From Dacryopinax spathularia (Eukaryota; Basidiomycota; Dacrymycetes; Dacrymycetales; Dacrymycetaceae), in contig JBBPFI010000013.1 of NCBI GenBank assembly GCA_037974965.1, positions 992,001 through 1,056,000 on the forward strand: a stretch of 64,000 nt of DNA, read 5' to 3'. A program made the position numbers and the translations under genes. The notes beneath the pieces are model-generated. The model saw only the letters and a program-made list of their open reading frames with translations. It was not told the DNA's origin and ran no database searches. Position 1 is the first letter of the stretch, and each line of letters starts with the position of its first letter. Positions 30,601 to 40,054 of the stretch are shown piece by piece.

Positions 30601-32344
30601 CACCACTGGGCTGATCGACATCCATGTCCCTTCCCGAAGGAGAGGATGCTTGTGCCGCTTCACCAGCGCCCGGCTTCTCGCCCGTTGGGTCCTCCATTTC
30701 CGCGTCCGCTCCTGAAGAGGGCTGCCCCTCACCGTGTTCCGACACCAAGCGGTGCTGGGAGTCCATCACCGGCGAAGGGCCAGCAGGAGGTTGGTCACCA
30801 GGCTGGTCACCCGCGGGCACAGCCGCGCCCAGATTGACTGTAATCGATACCGAGGGTCTGGAACTTCCTTCACCAGATTCAGCAGCTGCAGCTGCCAGTC
30901 TTGCGCGCTTGTCGGCCACTTCCTGCATCGTCTCGAGTGGAACACCCTTCCGTTTCAAATTCGTGATGCTCCCAATGTACTCGGGATCATCGTCGCTGGA
31001 GGGCTCCTCCACAATTGGTGCTGGGCGCTCCCAATCGAATGGCTCGAGCTGCTTTCTCGGCACGGTTAGATCGGTCTCCGGCAAGAATTTGTCTGAAAAG
31101 CTTTGGAAGAGCTTGAGCTTGGCGGCACCAAACTTTTGAAGCTTGTTGACAGTGTACTCCCCCTGTAAGTTGGCCAAGCCCCCGATGATCTCACGCCAGA
31201 CGAAATGGTCTACTGCCATGGCGCCTCTTTCGTCGTCGTCATTTCCATTATAAGGCACTTGGTGACCATGCCGTGTCAGAAGCTAGAAGAAACGTCAGAA
31301 ACCGCTGTAGGAGTCAATTCAAAAACATACCTCCAGCAGATTATGCATGGAAATCGTTTCGAACTGGAGGGGAAATGGAGCGAGCATCGCAGCTGAATGC
31401 CAGCAGGCTCCAAGGACGAGTACCCGAAAGATACCTCCCCGAGAAGGTGGGTTCTTCCTGCCCCACTTTAGGGTCTTCAGCTGAGGCGGGACCTGGGGCA
31501 CCCCACTGTTAGGGTTATATGAGAGATCCTGGGAAGCATCAGCACCCGCCTGGTGATCATTCCCAAAGAGACTTACGGAGCTGAGAAGGGAGACCGCAAG
31601 TAAAACATTGGAAAGTGCATGGTAGAAATCCCCCATGCCCACCAGCTTGTCCGACAAAACAGCCGCGTTGTCGGCAGTTGGGAGGTCCGTTCCATGGGTC
31701 AGGGCCTTCTTAGTAGGCGCTTTGCCCGCGCTGATGCGGGTCGTTTGACCATAGTGGCTGAGATTTTCGAGGAAGTCGTGGACGGTTTGGAAAAAGTTGT
31801 TCGCTGCCTCCACGTACGCTGTGGCACGGTCACGATATCTTGCTACCTGGCGAGGCGCCTTGCCTGGGCTCATGATCTCCACGGGTGGACGGAGGACAGA
31901 TGCGCTGCAGTTCAATCGCCGGGGATACTTTGTACCGGGGGGAGGATCGACCAGATGGGTGTCGCAACAAGCAGCCATATACTTGCTGGCGGCGGTGTAG
32001 AGCACTTGGCGAAATCGGATGCCCTCGTGTAGATCGGGTGCATTGGGGGGCGGGAGAGGGCAGCGGTGCAGCTTGAGGGCTTCGGCAAGCATATCCGGAT
32101 TCCGAGCGAGGCCACGAATGAATTCGTCACTCTCGTTCTTCAACGCTACCATTCGTTCGTCAAACGGCGTTTTTGGAGCCCATTCTTCCGGATTTGGTGC
32201 CTTGACCGGGATCTCGTTGATGAAATGTTGCCAGGGGTCGAATGGTTGCTGGTACGACACGACCGCCGTATGTGGATCCCTCAAGACCATTGCACCTTGC
32301 TTTGGGTCACGATCGGCTTCGGGCGTTCTTGGGGGAGTGGACAT
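27669..32344 (-). CDS. Large multi-exon JmjC/cupin-like protein (element cargo)
   Basis: Start ATG at 32344 (MSTPPRTPEADRDPKQG). Exons follow across 31.3, 31.2-30.0, 29.9, 29.7-29.2, 29.1-28.7 and 28.66-27.67 kb, over 1200 residues in all. N-terminal third: helical. Middle: a Pro/Gly/Asp-rich linker with a duplicated 65-residue unit (GRDMDVDQPSGD ... ENPPP). C-terminal third: SELWIVFGEDFQ, GVILYPGDTLYASFP, AHSF, NYFYSFSTLKYTLRYR. The order resembles the strand pattern of JmjC-like oxygenases in agaricomycetes (G.KLWVVF, PGDTL..PP...H, GHFYS.STL), although I cannot place both iron ligands. The tail is a long Glu-rich tract followed by a basic RRRPKGQPPTRRSQRVAK. It may act on chromatin; that is inference. 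Confidence 0.5.
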
Positions 32345-32572
32345 GGTTGTGGTGGGTTTGTAGAGTAGATATATGCGCCAGGAAGGTGATGTGGTGAGCG
32401 AGAAACTTGGAGGAAATCAGATGATGGTGGTAGAGAGGAGAAGACAGCGACAAATGAGGGCGCCAATGGCGAATCTTAGCGCCCGCGGGAGCAAAATTTG
32501 CTTAGGACCCTAGAGTCACGTGTGTATGACTCGGTGCATACATTTGCCTCCGAAGCCCCGACCTGTTGCCGG

Positions 32573-32616
32573 ATTTGCTTCCGGACCTCCTGCCGGCAGA
32601 AGGTCCGGAAGCAAAT
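32573..32616. promoter_or_regulatory. CCGGACCT palindrome, copy 2 (divergent promoter)
   Basis: A 44-bp near-perfect palindrome with arms ATTTGCTTCCGGACCT and AGGTCCGGAAGCAAAT. It lies between the divergent cargo genes starting at 32344 (minus) and 32683 (plus), so it may serve both. CCCGCGGG at 32482-32489 accompanies it, as at the other two sites. Confidence 0.8.
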
Positions 32617-32682
32617 ATCACTATTCCCTGACTCCGCGCTTACTCCAGGAGCCACTTGACCTTCACCATCGACCACCACGAC

Positions 32683-34332
32683 ATGTCCGCCACAACTGGC
32701 AGTTTCTCTCTCATGAGAAGAGTGTTCGAGATACAAGAGCTGGTCGACATGATTGCAGAAGAAGTCCAAGCCGGCTGTAAGAAGGATGACAAGGACCTAG
32801 GGCAGTTTCTATTGGTGTCTCGGGCGACAGCGCGCGCCGGGCATCGGCTGCGCTGGGACGAACCAAATGAACGCCAGTTCAAAGAACTGCTGATGAGTCT
32901 TGGCCCTGTTTCTCCTTTGGTGAGTGCACTCCATGCCTCAGATTATACCCATGCTAAGATCATCTAGACGAGCTTCCGTTTTGGCCGGTATTCGTCCTGT
33001 ATGCGCACACTGTCGATCTCACTAGCGGAGCCAAACCTATCCCGGCTTCTACTGAAGGTTCTCTCCACTCCTATGTCAACCGGAGACTTCGCCTTTCCTA
33101 GACTTCGTCATCTGCATGTTCAAGTCCATCATCCTCGAGATCTAGAATGCTTCACCTATATGCTACATCCAGGTCTTCGCACACTGTCGGTGAGAGCCCT
33201 CGTCCCGCGAAGGCTGCACAGGTCGGAGTCTCTCCTGAGCACGGTCGCCCTCTTTTTCGGTGCAGTACAGCTGAAGTCTTCCAACTTGGAGAGGCTCAGT
33301 TTGTTCTTGTATCACGACTGTGGCTCTGGGCCTGAGTTGGGCAAGAACATCGCGACTATGTTGTCTGCATTGCAACATCTCAAGAGCTACGATACCGACG
33401 ACCTTCAATGTCCCGATGTTCTTCTCGCCTTGTCCTGCCTCTCAGACTTCTCCGAGCTGGTCATAGATGCTGATCGAGAAGAGCCCCTTGCGATTGCAAA
33501 TATACCCTCTACCACGCCGTTTCCCCCGCTGTGCTCCTCGCTACGGGACCTTCATATCACTTCCACGACATCGACGATCATTATCCTTCTGTCGGCTTGT
33601 CCGCCCACGTTGACGGACCTCTTCTTGAGTGTCACTGATGCCGTCTGGCCAAATCCTTCGGCTGCCGACGACCTCTGGCGCACGATATCCACCAGCTTCC
33701 ACCAACTGCAAAGCTTGTTCCTTTATAGTGGCTTTTTTCTCACCATGCCGGCTACCTGCCTCGAGTTCCTCGATACATCCCCGAATCTCTCCGCTGTTTC
33801 TATCGATGTGTGGGCGCCAATGACCGACCTGCTGAACGATCAGATACTTGGCCACTTTGCCGCTATGCACCCAGGTCTAACCATGGCCAACCTCTGCTTC
33901 CACCCAGCCGATAGCCCAGTGGAGCACGTCACCTCATCTCACAGAGATGGGGTGACTTTGCAAGGTGTTGTCGATGCCTTTCGCCATCATGCGAGCATCG
34001 AACGGATCACCCTGGTGTCCATTGAAGGTCGTATCACAGAGGCCATCCTCAAGCAGTTGGACGAAGCACCATCAGAAGCTACTGCGATGGAACCACTCTA
34101 TCGACCCCCTCTCCATCTGAGGGCAGAACATCTCTGGTCAGCACACGACCGCCCTTCGCTGCAAACTGACGCGCGGGCGCGCCACGGCACCCAGCTTGCC
34201 CAGTACATACTGAGTGCCTTCCCAAACCATGAAATCTCACTGGGATACACGGTGAGGGAGGATTTTATTTGGCGCATAGCTCGCCGCCATCTGGCTGGAG
34301 CTGAAGGCCCTTGGTGGGCGGATATACTCTAG
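32683..34332 (+). CDS. F-box/LRR-like protein (element cargo, plus strand)
   Basis: The ATG at 32683 opens MSATTGSFSLMRRVFEIQEL. One intron (about 32920-32972, GTGAGT...TCTAG) splits off a first exon whose helices (VFEIQELVDMIAEEV...FLLVSRATARAGHRLRWDE) fit a degenerate F-box. The second exon is a long run of Leu-rich beta/alpha repeats (LRHLHVQVHHP, LERLSLFLYHD, LRDLHITSTTS, LTDLFLSVTDAV). About 530 residues. Such proteins are greatly expanded in agaricomycetes and probably act as SCF ubiquitin-ligase adaptors. It is head to head with the large JmjC-like gene and shares its palindrome. Confidence 0.65.
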
Positions 34333-34529
34333 ATTTATGCGGAAGAAACGACCTGAACTGTGTGTATCTAAAGTTTTTCAATGCAATCACAAGGGTCAAT
34401 CTTCACCCTGAAGCGACCTGGGGGGCCCTCTGAGATAGGCGGTCTGGTTTAGGAGAATAACACGCGGACTATCGCGATTTGTACGGCCCTTCCATGAGGA
34501 AAGAAAAGAGGGATCCCGCCTCTAGACCC

Positions 34530-36173
34530 TCAACTGCTCCCTTCCTCAGGTTGCACGGCATCCACAGCGGCCCCCATGAATTGCCACAAACTCCCTTCCA
34601 CCCAGCTGGCCTTGAAACGTACCCTTTTGCATGGGAAGGAGCGACACAGATAGTTGGCAGAGGCCATGGCAGACCTCTTTTGCTCCGGCATGGTCAAAGG
34701 CATCGAGTCCCAACATACCAAAAAATGAAGGTAAAGGCGGCCTGACTCCTCCGAGTGTTCTTCATGATGGCATTCTCCAGGGAAAGGAGGCGAGAGATTG
34801 GAGAATCCGAGGTTCAGGGCGAGGGGTAGAGGGCCTCCTAGGCCAGGCAGGTCGATGCTTCGCAGTCGGCTTTTGCCCTGGAATGCGGCAACCACTCCAG
34901 GCAAGGTCGTGCCGTTTCGGACATCACGGGCTTCCCAGGCGCTTAGGCTGCCGTTGGGGGTGTGAAAGGAGATCGAAAAGATCTCCAACTCCTGTAAAGC
35001 CGTGGCAGCTCGGCTCAACATGGCATCGTCCACCTCCGCTGCAAATGAGCTGGTCGTGAGAATCCGGATGATCTTCAGCCTGCAGCAAGAGCGGAGGAGG
35101 CCAAGTGCCGTGGCGCAGGGAGGAATATGGGGATCAAATGTGATGTGGAGCACTTCAAGGGCTGCTGGCAGCGATCCCAGGAGTTCCTGCATGCGATGCC
35201 CACCCACTGAGTCTTCCGCAGCATCAGGAACCACCTCGGCTACTAGCTCAGTGACTTTGGGTGGGCAGGACTTGAGAAGCAGAAAGAGAACTCCCACCGG
35301 ACCTCGGCAGGTGAGCCCTGTCAAATTCGACAGGATAATGGGCGCTGACAAATCGAGAATGGCATGGCCTGGCAAGCTGTCACAACTGATACCCAGGTCT
35401 GTCAGGTGTGGGCAGCTTGCAAGTTGCCTGAGGAGATGCGTGCTGCTGCGAGAAGGGCGACGATGAGGGGGTGCAGGAGAAGGGGGCAACACCAGGGGGC
35501 TCGGACTCTTCGACCGGATGTAGAGCGCCACATCCTGCACCTGGGTACACTTGGCCAGAATGGCCTCCAGCAGTGTGGCTGCAGCGTCCATGTCGCCGTC
35601 TGGAAGCCTCATTGAGATTGTGAGATAGCGTAGATTGGGTGTCGCAACTCTCTCGATGCAGGCGAGATGCTCCAGCTTGTTCCCAAAAGTGTCCAGGCTG
35701 GTGATATTTGGGAAAGGGTGAGCCCCGTGGCGGAAGAACGCGTCGATGTTGTCGGAGAGATAGGATCGGAGCATCAGCGGCGGCTCAAAGGCACTCAGGG
35801 GAAGAGGGAGATGCCGAATGTAAGTTGAGCAACGCAGCACGCGCTGGACTGCCTGCGATAGGGTTGAACTGGGGGGCCCCAACGCGTATGGCGACGCACC
35901 TTGGCTGCTTGCGGCCCTACCCAGTCCTCCTCCATGAGGCACCATACATCCAGCGGCTTCGGGTCCCTCCAGTAATAGTCAGTGACTGCCGCTAGGGTCT
36001 CCCGTGTAATGAGCATGAGAGGTGGGAGAGGTTGGCTTCGCTCCTCCAGGGCTAGGTTGATAATCATGGTTGCCAGCTCAAGAACCTTGAAGACGCGCTC
36101 CCCAGGCGATTGCTGGTTGTTTGACTTGGAACACTGGCGTGCTTGGTCGCCTTCCATGACTGGAGACGGCATT
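34530..36173 (-). CDS. F-box/LRR-like protein (element cargo, minus strand)
   Basis: The ATG at 36173 (MPSPVMEGDQARQCSK) opens a first exon with VFKVLELATMIINLALEE and LITRETLAAVTDYYWRDPKPLDVW, an F-box-like helical unit. After an intron near 35890 the second exon is Leu-rich (LRYLTISMRLPDGD, LTDLGISCDSLPGHA, LEVLHITFDPHIPP, LQELEIFSISFHTP). About 520 residues, similar in design to the gene at 32683 and convergent with it. The CCGGACC palindrome lies about 120 bp upstream. Confidence 0.62.
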
Positions 36174-36292
36174 TGAAGCCCAGGAGGTATGGGGAGATGG
36201 TGGTAGAGGAGAGAAGGGCGGAGACGCGGCTGCAAGGGCCTGGCAGGGAGAGCTTAATTTCTTCCGCATAAATTTCTGACCCCGCGGGCCTC

Positions 36293-36334
36293 TTTGCTTC
36301 CGGACCTGCTGCCAGCAGAAGGTCCGGAAGCAAA
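36293..36334. promoter_or_regulatory. CCGGACCT palindrome, copy 3
   Basis: Arms TTTGCTTCCGGACCT and AGGTCCGGAAGCAAA around a GCTGCCAGCAGA centre, upstream of the F-box-like gene starting at 36173. Confidence 0.78.
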
Positions 36335-36356
36335 TACACGTGGCCATCAAAAGCAC

Positions 36357-36370
36357 CCCGCGATCGCGGG
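36357..36370. promoter_or_regulatory. CG palindrome CCCGCGATCGCGGG
   Basis: A perfect 14-bp palindrome 23 bp from the CCGGACC palindrome, the same pairing as at 27.4-27.5 kb. A shorter CCCGCGGG also occurs at 36281-36288. Confidence 0.6.
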
Positions 36371-36448
36371 CAGGCTGGGGGAGCGGTGGGGCAGATTTGG
36401 CATTGCATAAGACTAACTAAACAGTATTCCCTTCCGGCGAGATGGATT

Positions 36449-37702
36449 CTAAGCCACCGCCGGACCCATGCGCCGTGGGGGCGAGTGGTGAACGCTGATG
36501 TACTCGTCTGCCGCCCCGAAATACTTGAAGGCCCAGTGGGTCTCTGGGTCCTGGCTGCTGGCATGCGCCCCATCCTCTCTAACAAGAAACGTCAGTGTGC
36601 TGGCCCGCCCTCTCGATTGAGAAAGCACGGCGCACCCGATCAAGACCTTGAACACCAAATCTCCTTTAACAAAGCCAGGTGCGTCCACAAAGCCATCCCT
36701 CGCGGGGTGCTGTTGCAGCCAAGTATCGGCGTCAATCAGGAAGCTTGCGATCCGGTCACAGCGCGTGGCAGAATACCCCAACTTGTGGCCGAAAAGGACA
36801 TATGCTCTTGGGGAATAAGGGGTTCTCACGGCATATAGAATATACCAACTGGGGTTGATGCGGGCGCCACTCTTCCGGAGGAGGCTGACCCACTCAAGGC
36901 GATAACCCAGAAGCCGGCCCGGTAGGTCGCGATTGTCGGGCGTTTCTTCCAAGTGCTCCAGGAGCTTTCCATAGGACTCTGCTGGGTGGCGACAGCGGTG
37001 GGTGAGGATGGTGCTTCCTGCCTCCTGAAAGCCGTATGGCACCACTCGGAGGGGTCCAGGAAACGGGTAAGGGCCAAACTGAGGCGGGGGCCCATGCAGC
37101 AGCTCCCTGAGCTCTTCTTGAATGGTGGGGCTGAGAGGCACCGTAGCCTGGACAGGTTGCTCAGGATTGGGGACAAATCCCGTGTTGGGCTGAGACGGAA
37201 GAGTCGGCCAGATCTGCCGGGGCATGCCGAACTCCACCATGCGGGCGCCCACACTATTGGCAACGGCAAGGGCTGTCAAAGTGGGGTTTTTCGCAAAATA
37301 TACCTTGTGCTCCGCACGCCCGCCAAGCAAGACGGCCCCAGCCTCGACAGGCTTCCAACCAGGCGCTTCTGCTGGAATTCCAGCAGTCAGCCGATACCGC
37401 TGCCACGTGTCGTACGCGTACCGATCGATCGTTTCCGCGGCGGCGAGCTTCGAGGGTTTGACGTCGGGGCGAGCGGCTCGGAGAAGATTCAACAAAAGCT
37501 TCTCGCTATACGGTTCGGGGTGGACGCTGAGTGAGGCCACAGGTGGGAGAGGGCGAGGAGCGTCTGTGACAGCTGGGCCGCTGGGTGGTGGCTGCAAAGC
37601 TGCAAAGGGGTGGAAAGTCTGAGGGTAAACACCATAGGCTGCACCCCCCTGTTGCGCAAAAGGAGGGTTTGTGGCTGGCTGGCCTCCAGGCGGCAAGCTC
37701 AT
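36449..37702 (-). CDS. Unknown 417-residue cargo protein, single exon
   Basis: An uninterrupted frame from ATG 37702 (MSLPPGGQPATNPPFAQQGG) to a stop at 36449. The first 80 residues are Pro/Gln/Gly-rich and probably disordered. The rest looks folded (YAYDTWQRYRLTAGIPAEAP, YVLFGHKLGYSATRCDRIAS, FVKGDLVFKVLIGCAVLSQS, WAFKYFGAADEYISVHHSPP). No motif I can name. It lies between the minus F-box-like gene and the kinase. Lack of introns in so intron-rich a region is mildly unusual. Confidence 0.6.
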   Translation of the reverse strand: MSLPPGGQPATNPPFAQQGGAAYGVYPQTFHPFAALQPPPSGPAVTDAPRPLPPVASLSVHPEPYSEKLLLNLLRAARPDVKPSKLAAAETIDRYAYDTWQRYRLTAGIPAEAPGWKPVEAGAVLLGGRAEHKVYFAKNPTLTALAVANSVGARMVEFGMPRQIWPTLPSQPNTGFVPNPEQPVQATVPLSPTIQEELRELLHGPPPQFGPYPFPGPLRVVPYGFQEAGSTILTHRCRHPAESYGKLLEHLEETPDNRDLPGRLLGYRLEWVSLLRKSGARINPSWYILYAVRTPYSPRAYVLFGHKLGYSATRCDRIASFLIDADTWLQQHPARDGFVDAPGFVKGDLVFKVLIGCAVLSQSRGRASTLTFLVREDGAHASSQDPETHWAFKYFGAADEYISVHHSPPRRMGPAVA

Positions 37703-38137
37703 AGTGGAATGGGGAAGAGAGGGAAGAGAAGTGCTTTGCTGGGTGGATTTGAGGAGGCAGGAGGAGGTTAGCTGGCGAGGCGCCTAGCCACATCGCGCCT
37801 TTTAATCCCCCAAGAAGCATGGTAGGTGGAGGTAAAAAGAAGGCGGGAGCCTCGGGCGGCTATTAGGCGCCCAACGCCTGCCACTTGAGCAGCGGGCATG
37901 GGGAGGCCTCTGAGCCCCACATGGGCAGAACCCATTGATCACGTGACGAGAAACCATTTCCGGGCAGAAGGGTGGGGGGCGATGCGAGCTTGCTCCTTGC
38001 TTCCTACCACCACCTTACCAACCCCCCTGGCCCCCATGTCTATCCTCCGGAAGGCATTCTGTCCACACCTTTGGCTGCTCTCTAGTGGTTCCACCTCTGG
38101 GAGAGCGCTCGCAGCCTCTCCAAGCCTTCCAGATGCG

Positions 38138-39827
38138 ATGGAGAGCGCCCCGCACTCCCCTGAAGCCGGAGAAGGTTCAGATCTTTCTCCAGCACGATCG
38201 ACAGATCTAGCAACTGTAACGCCCAACGAATCATCACCCCTGCAACCGCCACTGCCTCAGGCCCTTCCCCTCAATGGCGATGCTACCCTTGGTGCGAAGG
38301 CGGCGGCAATGGGGAGGGAGCAGCTGAGCCAGCAACTGGCAATCTTGCAGCGCCACCGGGATGCTGAAGGGCGCCACGATTATGCAGAACTTATGGCGGG
38401 AGCCATGTATCTCTTGCCTGACCGCTCTGTGATCCTTATCCACAGGAAACTTGGCACGGGGATGGCAGCCACGGTCTTCTTGGCGCAAAAGCTACGGTGA
38501 GTAAGGGTCTTGCTTATGGGGAGCAAAACACGCTAACTGCTCTAGACAGTCCCAGAAATGAGCCACCCCGGTTTTGTGCTGCCAAAGTCCTTTCTGCCGG
38601 CTTCTCCTCAACTCCGGGAAAGATGGAGCTGGATTTTCTCCGCCGCATCGAGTCTTCCAGCCGTAGCCACCCGGGCCGAGCGCACGTGATTCGCCTGCTT
38701 TCCACTGGTTGGATGCAGAGCCCCTTTGGGTGGCATGCGTTTATGCTTCTACCGCCCCTGGCTCAACAGCTTGATCGAACCATGGCGTCTGCACTTTCAT
38801 TGCAGCAGAAGAAGAAGGTTCTCTGTGAACTCACACAAGCCGTTGCTTATCTGCATGATGAGTGCGGAATAATTCACGCAGGTATGCCTCTCAGCTCCGG
38901 GGCCCAGCGGCCTGGCTGAATCAAGGGAGGGCAGATCTGTCCCTCTCAAATGTTCTCCTCAAAGTTCCGGAAACCCTCAACGCCTACGGCATAGCCTTAT
39001 CAAAAGAAGCATGGATCGATGTGGAGATTGCTCAGAGCCCATCACGACCGGGTCTTTGGGTCGACCTGGACATCAGGCAAGAGACCATCCGCACCCCCTT
39101 GGCCATTGATCAACCTTTACAACTTTCTACATTGGAAGATATCAGTGTCTGCATTGTGGACTTCAGCGCCGGTGAGTCTTTGGATGCCGTGCGCTTCCGA
39201 GTTGCCATCCTCACCAAGTCTGCGCAGCGGAATGGAACACAGGCCTTCACAGCGGGCTCATTCAGAATGAGGCAACACGAGCCCCAGAGGTCACGCTAGG
39301 CGCTGAATGGGGTGCCTCTGTTGACTTATGGAGTCTGGGCCACATTGTCAGCTAACCCTGAATTCACTGTTACCACCGCCGCTGACAGGAGATGCAGTGT
39401 TTTCAGTTACTCACAGGAGAAGATTTGGTTGGCAACCCCCCTTTGGGAGTGGGGGCATCAAAGGATGCCTATCGGCTTGCGACGTTGGTTGCTTTGCTGG
39501 GAACAGACGCTTTCCTGCTGCAAGCCCCCAGGGCTGCGGAGTTCTTTGATGCACTGGGTGCGGCCTGGAAGCTGTGCGGCGAGCATGCAAGTTTTATTAA
39601 CCAAGTGTTCCCTAGGAATGCCATTGGCTACGGACTATGTTCCCAAAGCCTCGTTGGAGCAGCGGCTGGCTCCCTTCTTTTCTTCTCTCCCGGAAGAACT
39701 ACCCAAGTGCCTTGATTTTCTCTCTCAGCTTCTCGCCTGTGACCCATCCCAGCGAACACGGGCAGCTGCTCTCCTACAACATGCCTTTCTCTGCAATAGG
39801 GGGGAAGAGCCGGAGCAATCCGTCTAG
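38138..39827 (+). CDS. SRPK-like protein kinase (element cargo)
   Basis: Spliced gene. ATG 38138 is the likelier start; an in-frame ATG at 38037 is possible. Kinase parts in order: LGTGMAATVFLAQ (Gly loop); CAAKVL (ATP-binding Lys); ECGIIHA|DLSLSNVLL, where a 51-bp intron falls inside the catalytic loop and restores HADLSLSN; CIVDFSAG in place of DFG; TRAPEVTLGAEWGASVDLWSLG (activation/APE region); FQLLTGEDLVG; and LACDPSQRTRAAALLQHAF at the end. The wide insert between catalytic loop and DFS and the TRAPEV.LG..W motif point to the SRPK group, expanded in basidiomycetes. All key catalytic residues look present. Confidence 0.72.
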
Positions 39828-40054
39828 CAAATTATACCATCAGTAGCTAGTTCTCTGTTCCCTTTTCTTCATTGCCTCTAGGAGTCAGGCTTCCGCCCTG
39901 TTTGTACCTTGGAATGTTGAGGAAGGTGTTGGAACAATGATTATGTACAAGTTCAAGCGAGGGGGTGTGACGGGAGCAAAACGGCCAAGGAAACCTCCTT
40001 CCAGCACCCTCTCTCTTCCCTGGGGCAGTCTCCACAAAGTCACCAAGCCGAACT

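Noticed and set aside
30029-30715. Plus-strand frame rich in Arg/Leu
   Set aside because: Antisense of the duplicated Pro/Asp-rich linker of the large minus-strand gene.
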